DNA from: Mycobacterium adipatum
Lineage (GTDB): Bacteria > Actinomycetota > Actinomycetes > Mycobacteriales > Mycobacteriaceae
Direction: 5' to 3'
Assembly: GCF_001644575.1 (NCBI RefSeq)
Contig: NZ_CP015596.1
Span: 372,001-436,000 of the forward strand
Length of the DNA stretch: 64,000 bases
Shown here: positions 43,514-50,859 of the stretch, piece after piece
Numbering within the stretch: the stretch's first letter is position 1
How the letters are laid out: every line of letters begins with the position of its first letter
Notes under the pieces: model-generated
What the model was told of the DNA's origin: nothing
Database searches by the model: none
The model's input: the letters and a program-made list of their open reading frames with translations, nothing else
Made by a program: the position numbers and the translations under genes

Positions 43514-44467
43514 CTATCGGTGGCCGCGGTCGGGACCGAGGAGGCTGGTGATGCCGCGCATGGCCGCCGGTGAGGGTTTGAAGTAGCGGCGCAGGTTGTC
43601 GGGTTTGCGGTGGCGGGACTTGGCCATTAGCTCGAGCAGGCTGGCTCCGGCCTCGCCGAGATGCGTCAGGCCAGAATGCCGGAGTTCGTGCAGGTCCCAG
43701 CCGGTGCCGGGTCCGTTGGTGGCGGTGGCGGCATCGAGCAGGGCGCGGGCCTGGCCGTAGGACAACCTGGCCAGGCCGGTGTCGGGGCAGATGTCGCGGT
43801 CGGCGACGGCTTTGCGGGGTCCGGGTCGGCGGTGGGTGACGAACAGCGGTCCGCGGGTGCGGCCCTTGGTGAGGCGTGGCAGGAGCCGGGCGGTACCCGC
43901 GTCCCAGTACACGAGCTCGTGCGCGTACTCGTGATGGGCGGCGCCGCGGCGGCGGGTGCGGGGCTTGGCGCCCTTGGACTTCACCGGGCAGCACCGCCCG
44001 GCCAGGTCGAGGTCTTCGATGTTGACCTGGAGCAGTTCCTCGGTGCGGGCGCATGTTTCGTAGAGCATCCGCCACAGCGTCTTATCCCGCAGGTCGATGT
44101 CGCGGCGGGTGATGAGCCGGTCGATCGCGGTGCGCGAGCGCACCGGGGTGGCCGAGTCCGGCGGGGTGGAGCGTTTCACCCACGCGGGGACCGCCGGGGC
44201 GAGGTGTCCGTGCTCGCGGCACCACGCCAGCCAAGACGCGACCGCGGCGCGGCGGGCGTTCCAGGTGTTGACCGCCGCCTCGCCCCACAAAGTTTCCAGG
44301 GTTTCGCCGATCTCGTCGTCGGCGACATTGGCCAGCGGCCGGGCCTCGCCGAGCCTGGCGGTGGTCTTATCGACGGCGATGGCGTAGGAGCGGCGGGTGT
44401 TCGGGGAGCGGATCGAGTCGAGGAAGCCGTCGCCGGCGGCGCGGACGGTGATCCCGGACGACAACAT
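43514..44467 (-). CDS. tnpI: TnpI-type tyrosine recombinase
   Basis: A 317-aa tyrosine recombinase with an N-terminal SAM-like DNA-binding domain ([21 protein letters not shown]). The catalytic residues are R in [12 protein letters not shown], the H-x-x-R box [13 protein letters not shown], the following His region [15 protein letters not shown] and its Tyr. I chose the ATG at 44467 with GGGAGG upstream; a 28-codon extension reaches back through the recombination site. Its position beside the left repeat and directly next to a repeat-containing site matches Tn4430-type transposons, where TnpI resolves cointegrates. Confidence 0.85.
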   Translation of the reverse strand: MLSSGITVRAAGDGFLDSIRSPNTRRSYAIAVDKTTARLGEARPLANVADDEIGETLETLWGEAAVNTWNARRAAVASWLAWCREHGHLAPAVPAWVKRSTPPDSATPVRSRTAIDRLITRRDIDLRDKTLWRMLYETCARTEELLQVNIEDLDLAGRCCPVKSKGAKPRTRRRGAAHHEYAHELVYWDAGTARLLPRLTKGRTRGPLFVTHRRPGPRKAVADRDICPDTGLARLSYGQARALLDAATATNGPGTGWDLHELRHSGLTHLGEAGASLLELMAKSRHRKPDNLRRYFKPSPAAMRGITSLLGPDRGHR

Positions 44468-44489
44468 TGTGACCTCCCTGGCCTGCTTG

Positions 44490-44582
44490 CCACAGATAAC
44501 AGGGCCGCTTCGCGCACCGCCGGAGCGGAGTCGTCGCAGGCCGGGTTTCATGGTGCCACAGATAACAGGGTGTTATCTGTGG
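44490..44582. other. Probable internal resolution site (IRS) for TnpI
   Basis: Three copies of the 12-mer CCACAGATAACA: direct copies at 44490-44501 and 44556-44567, and an inverted copy at 44571-44582. The last two form a core dyad with a GGG centre. The site lies between tnpI and the mer cargo, upstream of the tnpI start, as in Tn4430 where a core inverted repeat is accompanied by direct repeats bound by TnpI. Confidence 0.75.
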
Positions 44583-44584
44583 GA

Positions 44585-45964
44585 TCAGTCGGCGGCGGGT
44601 CGGTGGACGCCGCCGGCGGCGGCGTTGACGGCTTCGGCGAGGGTGGGGTGGATGTGGATGGCGGCGGCGAGTTGGCCGTAGGTGGCGCCGCAGGTCATGG
44701 CGATGACGGCTTCGTGGACGAGGTCGCCGCCGTCGGGTCCGGCGATGTGGCAGCCGAGGATCCGGTCGGTGGCGGCGTCGGCGACGAATTTGACCAGGCC
44801 GCGGGTGTTGCCGATGGCGCGTGCTTTGGCAACGCCGGTGAAGTTCTGGCGGCCGATGATCACGTCGTAGCCGGCTGCGCGGGCGGCGGGTTCGGTCAGG
44901 CCGACGGCTCCGACTTCGGGGTCGGTGAACACCGCGTGCGGCACGACACGTCCGGTGGTGGTGCGGTCCTGGTCGCGGTAGACGGTGCGGTAGACGATGT
45001 CGGCGTCGTCGCGGGCGGTGTGGGTGAACATCGGCCCGCCCCGCAGGTCGCCGATCGCCCACACGTTGTCGGCGGAGGTGTTCAGGGTGTCGCCGACGGT
45101 GAGGAAGCCGTGCGGGTCGGGTTGCAGGTCGAGGTGTTCCAGGCCCAGGGCGTCGGTGTTGGGGGTGCGCCCGGTGGCGAGCAGCAGGTGGCTGCCGGTG
45201 ATCTCGGCGGTCTCGGTGCCGGTGCAGCCGATCCGGATGTTGCCGGCCGTCCCGGCGGCGTGAGTACAGGTGGTGGCGGTCGCGACAGTGATGCCGTCGG
45301 CAGTCATGCCGTCGGCGACGGCGGCGCTGATGTCGGGGTCTTCCCCGGGCAGCAGCCGGTCGGCGCGCTGGACGATGGTGACCTCGGCGCCGAATCGCCG
45401 GAACATCTGCGCGAATTCGCAGCCGACGTAGCCGCCGCCGACGACGAGCAGGTGGGCGGGTAGTTCGGTGAGGTCGAGCAGCGTGCGGGAGGTGTAGTAG
45501 GGCACGGCATCCAAGCCGTCGATGGCCGGGAGGGTGGTGCGGGTGCCGGTCGCGAGGATGATCCGGTCCGCGGTCAGGGTGGTGCCGTCGACGGTGAGGC
45601 GCCGGTTACCGGTGAATTGTCCTGCGGCGTGGTAGAAGTCGAGGTCGGCGGATTTTTCGACGGCCCGATACGATCCGGCCCGGATGGAATCGACGAGGGT
45701 GTTCTTACGCTCCACCACGGCGGCCAGGTCGACGGTGACCGGACCGCCGACGCGGACGCCGAACTCGGCGGCGCGGCGGGCCTGATGGGCGACGGCGGCG
45801 GAGGCGATCATCGTCTTGGTGGGGATGCAGCCCCGGTTCAGGCAGGTCCCGCCGAGCAGTTCCTTCTCGACGAAGGCGACCCGGCCGTGGCGGGCGGCGC
45901 GCAGCGCCAGTGGCAGCCCGGACATTCCGCCGCCGAGCACGAGGGTGTCGTAGCGTTCGGTCAT
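44585..45964 (-). CDS. Flavin disulfide oxidoreductase, mercuric reductase-like
   Basis: A 459-aa class I pyridine nucleotide-disulfide oxidoreductase. FAD motif LVLGGGMSGLPLALRAA, redox pair C41/C46 in LLGGTCLNRGCIPTK, NAD motif LLVVGGGYVGCEFAQ, second FAD motif VWAIGDL and the C-terminal HIHPTLAEAVNAA are all present. Unlike the MerA at 48174 it lacks the C-terminal vicinal cysteines, having a terminal GGVHRPAAD instead. It therefore may act on a thiol such as mycothiol disulfide or the adjacent lipoprotein rather than, or as well as, Hg(II). The start overlaps the stop of the ccdA-like gene. Confidence 0.83.
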   Translation of the reverse strand: MTERYDTLVLGGGMSGLPLALRAARHGRVAFVEKELLGGTCLNRGCIPTKTMIASAAVAHQARRAAEFGVRVGGPVTVDLAAVVERKNTLVDSIRAGSYRAVEKSADLDFYHAAGQFTGNRRLTVDGTTLTADRIILATGTRTTLPAIDGLDAVPYYTSRTLLDLTELPAHLLVVGGGYVGCEFAQMFRRFGAEVTIVQRADRLLPGEDPDISAAVADGMTADGITVATATTCTHAAGTAGNIRIGCTGTETAEITGSHLLLATGRTPNTDALGLEHLDLQPDPHGFLTVGDTLNTSADNVWAIGDLRGGPMFTHTARDDADIVYRTVYRDQDRTTTGRVVPHAVFTDPEVGAVGLTEPAARAAGYDVIIGRQNFTGVAKARAIGNTRGLVKFVADAATDRILGCHIAGPDGGDLVHEAVIAMTCGATYGQLAAAIHIHPTLAEAVNAAAGGVHRPAAD

Positions 45965-46857
45965 TGCGGGCGCCCTTCCTCGATGACGGTCGTCGGGGTG
46001 CAGCAGTCGACGGGTGCGGCATCGGTAACGCGGCGCCGGATCATGCGGTGAGCGAGGACGGTGACGGCGGCGGTGAGCACGGTCAGTGCCGCGATCGTCG
46101 CCATCAGTGGTGTGTGGTTCTGCAGCCAGGTGCTGGCGGTGGTGGACAGGGCCGCGAATCCGTTGGTGCCGGTGGTGTCGCCGGTGACGGCGGGCAGCCA
46201 GTACCAGGCCAGGTAGGCGCCGGTGAGGATGAGCACGGTCGCGGTGATGCGGGTGCCGTGCCGGGCGAGGGCGGCGAGATGGTGGGTGAGCGCGGTACCG
46301 GCGGCCGCGGCGGCGAGGCTGACCAGCAGCAGGATCGTCGCGGCGCCGAGGGTGTAGGCGACGAACACCGCGAGCAGCGCACCCCAGCCCGCGGTGGCCT
46401 GGGCCTGGGCGATGACGGCCAGCAGCACCCCGAACGTGCACGACAGCGACGCCGCGGCGTAGCCGATCCCGGCGAGGACGATCCCGGTTGTGCCGCCCGG
46501 CCCGGTGGCCGGGCGCAGCGCTCGGGTGGGCAGTCGCAGACCGAGCACGCGGCCGGTGAACATGACGACACCGAGCAATACCAGGGCGACACCGACGACC
46601 AGACCGAGCCACGGCGCGGCGCTGATCAGCGCGCGGGCACCGGCGCTGATGGCCAGCCCCGCCACGGCCAGGGTGCCCGCGAACCCGAGGGTAAAAGCGA
46701 CGCCGGTTCGCAGCGCCCGCGCCGTGCGTACCCCGAGCGGTTCGGTGGCGGTGTCGCCGAGGGTGTGGGTGATCCAGGCCGGCAGCAGCGCGAAACCGCA
46801 CGGATTGACCGGGGCGAGCATGCCCGCGGTGAACGCCAAGGCCAGCAGCCCGTTCAC
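45961..46857 (-). CDS. CcdA/DsbD-type transmembrane thiol transporter
   Basis: A 298-aa membrane protein with about seven hydrophobic segments. LAPVNPCGFALLPAW near residue 15 and SLSCTFGVLLAV near 143 carry the conserved Pro-Cys and Cys motifs of CcdA/DsbD, which carry electrons across the membrane to extracytoplasmic thiols. The C-terminus ends with VDCCTPTT, a cysteine pair that could bind Hg(II). It overlaps both neighbours by 4 bp in the mer operon. Transport of reducing power to the adjacent TlpA-like lipoprotein, or Hg(II) uptake, are the likely roles. Confidence 0.85.
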   Translation of the reverse strand: MNGLLALAFTAGMLAPVNPCGFALLPAWITHTLGDTATEPLGVRTARALRTGVAFTLGFAGTLAVAGLAISAGARALISAAPWLGLVVGVALVLLGVVMFTGRVLGLRLPTRALRPATGPGGTTGIVLAGIGYAAASLSCTFGVLLAVIAQAQATAGWGALLAVFVAYTLGAATILLLVSLAAAAAGTALTHHLAALARHGTRITATVLILTGAYLAWYWLPAVTGDTTGTNGFAALSTTASTWLQNHTPLMATIAALTVLTAAVTVLAHRMIRRRVTDAAPVDCCTPTTVIEEGRPQ

Positions 46858-47360
46858 CGGTCCCCGGCCTTCGCCAGCGCGGCGGTGATCTGATCGGCGG
46901 ACGGGTCGGCGGCCCGGTAGGCGACCGCACCGCCGGGGTCGACGACGAGCAGGGTCGACAGGGCGGCCACGGAGTACCGCTTGGTCAGGGTCGCATCGGT
47001 GTCGATGACCGCGGGCACGGTGTCGGTCCCGGTTTGCTGCTGGAAGTCGGTGACGACCTGGGCAGGTTCGGCCGGATCCATGTCGACCAGGACGAAAGCG
47101 GCGGTGTCACCGAGTTGTCGCGCAGCCTGCGACAGCGACTTCGCGCCGCCCACGCATTCACCGCAGCCGACCGAAAAGAAGAACATCGCCGTCGGCTTGC
47201 CGCTGGGCACGGTCACCGGCGCCCCGGACAGCGCGGTGACCGTGACGGGGTCGGTGGCGGCGCGGGGCGAGGCGGTGTCGGTGCCGCAGGCAGCCAGCAC
47301 CGTGACCGCCAGGGCGGCGAGCGCCGCGCTCACCGTGCGTCGGGTGATCGGCGTGGTCAC
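46854..47360 (-). CDS. Thioredoxin-like (TlpA/ResA-type) lipoprotein
   Basis: A 168-aa protein. A twin-arginine-like start (ITRRTVSAALAALAVTVLAAC) places a lipobox LAAC with C25 as lipidation site. The thioredoxin fold contains C66-G-E-C69 (FFFSVGCGECVGGAKSL) instead of the usual CxPC, and the cis-Pro region TDTVPAVIDTDATL. It is probably anchored outside the membrane and reduced through the CcdA-like protein; it may bind Hg(II) like MerP. It overlaps both neighbours. Confidence 0.85.
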   Translation of the reverse strand: MTTPITRRTVSAALAALAVTVLAACGTDTASPRAATDPVTVTALSGAPVTVPSGKPTAMFFFSVGCGECVGGAKSLSQAARQLGDTAAFVLVDMDPAEPAQVVTDFQQQTGTDTVPAVIDTDATLTKRYSVAALSTLLVVDPGGAVAYRAADPSADQITAALAKAGDR

Positions 47361-47659
47361 GGCTGGGAACTCCGATCGGTCGACGCGTTGGGCTGATGCG
47401 ATCGGCGGGTGCCCAGCAGTCCGCGGACTGTCCCTCGCTGCGGCGGCTTACGACGGCGCGCGGTGTAGCCGACGGCGGCGAGGACCATCACCGCGGCGGC
47501 CACGATCGGTCCCCAACTGCGCAGCGCACCGCCGAGGGCGGTGAGCGCACCGGCCGCGATCAAGGCCGGTCCGGCGCAGCACACGATCATGGCCACGGCG
47601 GCACCCACCACCGCGAGCGGGCCGCCGATCCCCGTGGAGTTGTTGCGTACGTTCATCAA
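47357..47659 (-). CDS. MerT/MerF-like mercury transport membrane protein
   Basis: A 100-aa protein with two hydrophobic helices (VVGAAVAMIVCCAGPALIAAGALTAL and WGPIVAAAVMVLAAVGYTA). The vicinal cysteines C27/C28 lie in the first helix, the Hg(II)-binding feature of MerT, MerF and related importers. The tail is basic. It sits directly after the ArsR-type regulator with an ATG overlap. Confidence 0.78.
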   Translation of the reverse strand: MMNVRNNSTGIGGPLAVVGAAVAMIVCCAGPALIAAGALTALGGALRSWGPIVAAAVMVLAAVGYTARRRKPPQRGTVRGLLGTRRSHQPNASTDRSSQP

Positions 47660-48060
47660 TGTCCTGCTCCGTTCACACGAGCGGTGTCGATGCGGGTGCA
47701 GCAGGTCAGCGCGGCGGCGTTGTCGGCGGCGAGGGAGCGGGCCAGCATCACCAGGTCCGCGACGCGTGGGTCGCCGACGGAGTAGCGCAGCTTCTTGCCG
47801 TCACGGCGCGCGGTCACATAACCGCAGTCGGCCAGGCAGGACAGGTGCACCGACACCCGCGGCTGGGAGATCCCGGCATGCTCGACACACTCCGCGGAGG
47901 TGCGCTCGGCGGCCAAGATGAACTCCAGCAGCTTCAACCGCGTCGGATCCGACAGCGCGCGAAAGAACTTCGCCGTCGCATCCAGGTGCGTGCAGGCCGT
48001 CTCGCCACCGGGCGCGGTGACGGCGGCGGTCGTGGACCGGGGCAAGGGGATCGCCTCCAC
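47656..48060 (-). CDS. ArsR-family metal-responsive repressor of the mer operon
   Basis: A 134-aa winged-helix repressor with FFRALSDPTRLKLLEFIL, the recognition helix ISQPRVSVHLSCLADCGYV, and a wing at TARRDGKKLRYSVGD. Cysteines C58, C75, C79, C120 and C121 are candidate Hg(II) ligands. Streptomyces mer operons are likewise controlled by an ArsR-type protein named MerR. It is divergent from merA across a spacer with two matching dyads, and leads the five-gene minus-strand operon. Confidence 0.87.
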   Translation of the reverse strand: MEAIPLPRSTTAAVTAPGGETACTHLDATAKFFRALSDPTRLKLLEFILAAERTSAECVEHAGISQPRVSVHLSCLADCGYVTARRDGKKLRYSVGDPRVADLVMLARSLAADNAAALTCCTRIDTARVNGAGH

Positions 48061-48075
48061 AAGAAGAAAGTTGAA

Positions 48076-48129
48076 CTATTCGGATAAGCGCATAGTATGA
48101 TGTCCGGAGATATTCGTCAACGCGAATAG
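48076..48129. promoter_or_regulatory. Twin operator dyads in the divergent mer promoter region
   Basis: Two copies of a 7-6-7 dyad: CTATTCG-N6-CGCATAG at 48076-48095 and ATATTCG-N6-CGAATAG at 48110-48129. They lie 14 bp apart between the ArsR-type gene and merA. Equal spacing and shared half-sites argue for one dimeric repressor binding both and controlling both directions. Confidence 0.7.
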
Positions 48130-48173
48130 CAACCTGTTCCGTGACCGGAGTCCCCCAGCAAGGAGAACCCGCC

Positions 48174-49613
48174 GTGACCACGACATCCCCGCGCGCCGAT
48201 CTGGCGATCATCGGTTCCGGTTCGGCGGCGTTCGCCGCCGCCATCGCCGCGGTCAACCTCGGCAAACGGGTGGTGATGGTCGAGCGCGCCGCGATCGGCG
48301 GCACCTGCGTGAACGTGGGCTGCGTGCCGTCGAAGGCGCTGCTGGCCGCCGCGGAGGCCCGGCACACCGCGGCGAGCGCCGACCGGTTCCCGGGGCTGGC
48401 GGCGACCGGGGCACCGGTGGACTTCGCCGAGCTGATCGCGGGCAAGAACGCGCTGGTCGACCGGCTTCGCGGCGAGAAGTACCTCGACCTGGCCGCCGAC
48501 TACGGCTGGGAGATCGTCTCGGGAACCGCCGTCTTCACCGGTACCACCGACGCACCGGTGCTGCGGGTCGAGCAGGGGGCCGATGGCCCGCGGGTGATCG
48601 ACGCCGATCAGTACCTGATCGCGACCGGCGCCGCGCCGTGGGCGCCGCCGACCGACGGGCTCGCCGAGGCGGGGTATCTGACCTCGACCACCGCGATGGA
48701 GCTCGACGTCCTGCCGGGGTCGCTGATCGTGGTGGGCGGCAACGCCATCGGTCTCGAACAGGCACAGTTGTTCGCCCGGCTCGGCACCCGGGTCACGGTG
48801 ATCGAGGCCCTGGATCGGCTGGCGCCGTTCGAGGAACCCGAGATCTCCCGGGCCATCGCGCAGGTGTTCGCCGACGAAGCCATCACCGTGCTCACCGGCG
48901 CCACCCTCGACAAGGCACTGGCCGAGGGCGGCGAGAAACTCGTCACCGTCCGCACCGCCGACGGGGCCACCACCGAACTGCGGGCCGCCCAGCTGCTCAT
49001 CGCCACCGGCCGCCGCCCCGACACCCCCGGATTGAATCTGGCGGCGGTCGGGGTACGCACCGACGACCGCGGCGCCGTCGTCGTCGACGCCCACCAGCGC
49101 AGCAGCAACCCGCGGATCTGGGCCGCGGGCGACGTGGCCGGCGGCCCCCAATTCGTGTACGTCGCGGCGGCGCAGGGCACACTCGCCGCCGGCAACGCCC
49201 TCGGGCACGCCGGCCGCACCCTGGACTACACGGCGCTGCCGCGGGTGACATTCACCAGCCCGGCCATCGCCGCGGTCGGCCACACCGACAGCCAAGCCGC
49301 CGCAGCCGGATTACGGACCGAGTCGCGGCTGCTCACCGGTGCGAACGTGCCGCGTGCCCTGGTCAACCGGGACACCCGTGGTGTGGTCAAACTCGTCGCC
49401 GAGGCCGGGACCGGGCGGGTGCTAGGCGTGCACGCCGTCGCCGAGGGTGCCGGGGATCTGATCACCGCCGCCGGGTACGCGATCACCGCGGGCATGACCG
49501 TCGACCAGCTCGCCCGCACCTGGGCGCCGTATCTGACCATGGCCGAAGCGCTGAAACTCACCGCCCAAACCTTCACCGCCGATGTCGCCAAGCTGTCCTG
49601 CTGCGCGGGCTGA
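48174..49613 (+). CDS. merA: Mercuric reductase
   Basis: A 479-aa flavoprotein. Redox cysteines C45/C50 lie in IGGTCVNVGCVPSK, the NAD motif is LIVVGGNAIGLEQAQ, the FAD motif IWAAGDVAGG, and the C-terminal Hg(II)-relay pair C476/C477 (KLSCCAG) is present. It lacks the N-terminal HMA domain of many MerA proteins, as is usual in actinobacteria. AAGGAG precedes the GTG at 48174. It reduces Hg(II) to Hg(0) with NADPH. Divergent from the ArsR-type gene and followed by merR and merB. Confidence 0.93.
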   Translation: MTTTSPRADLAIIGSGSAAFAAAIAAVNLGKRVVMVERAAIGGTCVNVGCVPSKALLAAAEARHTAASADRFPGLAATGAPVDFAELIAGKNALVDRLRGEKYLDLAADYGWEIVSGTAVFTGTTDAPVLRVEQGADGPRVIDADQYLIATGAAPWAPPTDGLAEAGYLTSTTAMELDVLPGSLIVVGGNAIGLEQAQLFARLGTRVTVIEALDRLAPFEEPEISRAIAQVFADEAITVLTGATLDKALAEGGEKLVTVRTADGATTELRAAQLLIATGRRPDTPGLNLAAVGVRTDDRGAVVVDAHQRSSNPRIWAAGDVAGGPQFVYVAAAQGTLAAGNALGHAGRTLDYTALPRVTFTSPAIAAVGHTDSQAAAAGLRTESRLLTGANVPRALVNRDTRGVVKLVAEAGTGRVLGVHAVAEGAGDLITAAGYAITAGMTVDQLARTWAPYLTMAEALKLTAQTFTADVAKLSCCAG

Positions 49614-49631
49614 GGACCGGATCGAGCCGTC

Positions 49632-50075
49632 ATGAACACACCGGTGATGACCATCGGAGACCTGGCCCGCCGCACCGGAGTGCCGGCGAAAGTACTACGC
49701 CGCCACCACGACCTGGGCCTGATCTACAGCCTCGGCCGCAGCCGGGCCGGATACCGGCTCTTCGACGAACACGCGCTGTGGTGCGTCGAGGTCATCGCCA
49801 CCCTGCGCGGCCTCGGCCTCACGGAGGCCGAAATCCGTCAGCTCGCCGCCACCTGCGACGACAGCGCCCGGCCGGTCGGACCGCAGCTGGCCGAACTACT
49901 GGCCCGCTCCCGGACCCGGATCGAGGACCGCATCCGCGACCTCGACGAGCAGCGCCGCCGCATCGACGAGTTCGAACACCACCACCACGACGCGTTGACC
50001 CGGGCGACCAGCCACGACCGAGCCGCCGCCCCGCCGTGGGTGCCGGATCCGAGGACATGCGGCTGCGGCGCTTGA
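49632..50075 (+). CDS. MerR-family regulator
   Basis: A 147-aa protein with an N-terminal MerR winged helix (MTIGDLARRTGVPAKVLRRHHDLGLI ... GYRLFDEHALWCVEVIATLRGLGLTEAEIRQL) and a coiled-coil dimer helix (RTRIEDRIRDLDEQRRRIDEFE). The C-terminal CGCGA could bind metal. Classical MerR has three spaced cysteines; here C44-like, C85-like and terminal cysteines are present but spacing differs, so Hg(II) sensing is plausible but unproven. It lies between merA and merB on the same strand. Confidence 0.8.
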   Translation: MNTPVMTIGDLARRTGVPAKVLRRHHDLGLIYSLGRSRAGYRLFDEHALWCVEVIATLRGLGLTEAEIRQLAATCDDSARPVGPQLAELLARSRTRIEDRIRDLDEQRRRIDEFEHHHHDALTRATSHDRAAAPPWVPDPRTCGCGA

Positions 50076-50146
50076 CCTTCCCTGCGGTGGCAAGCCCGAC
50101 ACTCGATCCCACACCCGTGACTACACGCTCCGAGGGGACACCAGCG

Positions 50147-50791
50147 ATGACGACCAACCCGTTCGCCACCACCATCGTCGACACACTGTTCGACTCCACC
50201 GCCAATACGGGAACGAACCTGATGGGCACCGCGATGCGGCTGCTCGCGGCCGGTGAACCGATCACCATCGAACAGCTCGCTACCGCCGCCGGCGCCAGCG
50301 TCGCCGACGTCGAGAACGCGCCCGCCGCCGCGGACATCGAATACGACGACCGGCACCGCATCCTCGGCTGGGGCCTGACCCTCAATCCCACCCCGCACCG
50401 GTTCACCGTCGACGGCCACCAGCTCTACACCTGGTGCGCCGCCGACACCCTGCTGTTCCCCGCCATCATCGGTCGCCCCGCCACCGTCGAATCCACCTGC
50501 GCCGCAACCGGAACCACCATCCGACTGTCCGTTGACCCGGCCTCCGGGGTCAGCGGCCTCGACCCGGCCACCGCGGTCATCTCTGTACCCGGCCCCGACG
50601 AACTCGACCCGACCCGGGTCCGCGCCACCACCTGCAACCCCGGCCGCTACTTCGCCACCGCCGTGGCGGCCGCCGACTGGCAGAGCCGGCACCCCACCGG
50701 GCTCGTGCTGCCCGTCGCCGACGCCTACGCCCAGCTGCGCCCGATCAGCGACCGCGTCCTCACCGCCACCGAACCACCACGCTGTCGCTGA
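50147..50791 (+). CDS. merB: Organomercurial lyase
   Basis: A 214-aa MerB with the catalytic set C97 and D100 (LYTWCAADTLLFPAIIGR) and C163 (TTCNPGRYFAT), corresponding to C96, D99 and C159 of the E. coli plasmid enzyme. The N-terminal winged-helix-like part (LLAAGEPITIEQLATAAG) is typical. It cleaves the C-Hg bond and passes Hg(II) to MerA. Confidence 0.92.
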   Translation: MTTNPFATTIVDTLFDSTANTGTNLMGTAMRLLAAGEPITIEQLATAAGASVADVENAPAAADIEYDDRHRILGWGLTLNPTPHRFTVDGHQLYTWCAADTLLFPAIIGRPATVESTCAATGTTIRLSVDPASGVSGLDPATAVISVPGPDELDPTRVRATTCNPGRYFATAVAAADWQSRHPTGLVLPVADAYAQLRPISDRVLTATEPPRCR

Positions 50792-50859
50792 CCCAACCCA
50801 GGCCACCGATGTGCCCAGCTACGCCCCAGCACCCTCTCCCGGAAGGTGGTAGCCGGCGG

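Noticed and set aside
42699..44075. A 458-codon minus-strand frame apparently fusing a transposase to another protein
   Set aside because: The N-terminal part is the shadow of tnpI read through the transposon repeat; only residues after the repeat are IS1380.
44585..46930. A 781-codon frame considered as one fused oxidoreductase
   Set aside because: The first 322 codons are antisense-like or wrong-frame to the CcdA-like gene; homology starts at the ATG 45964.
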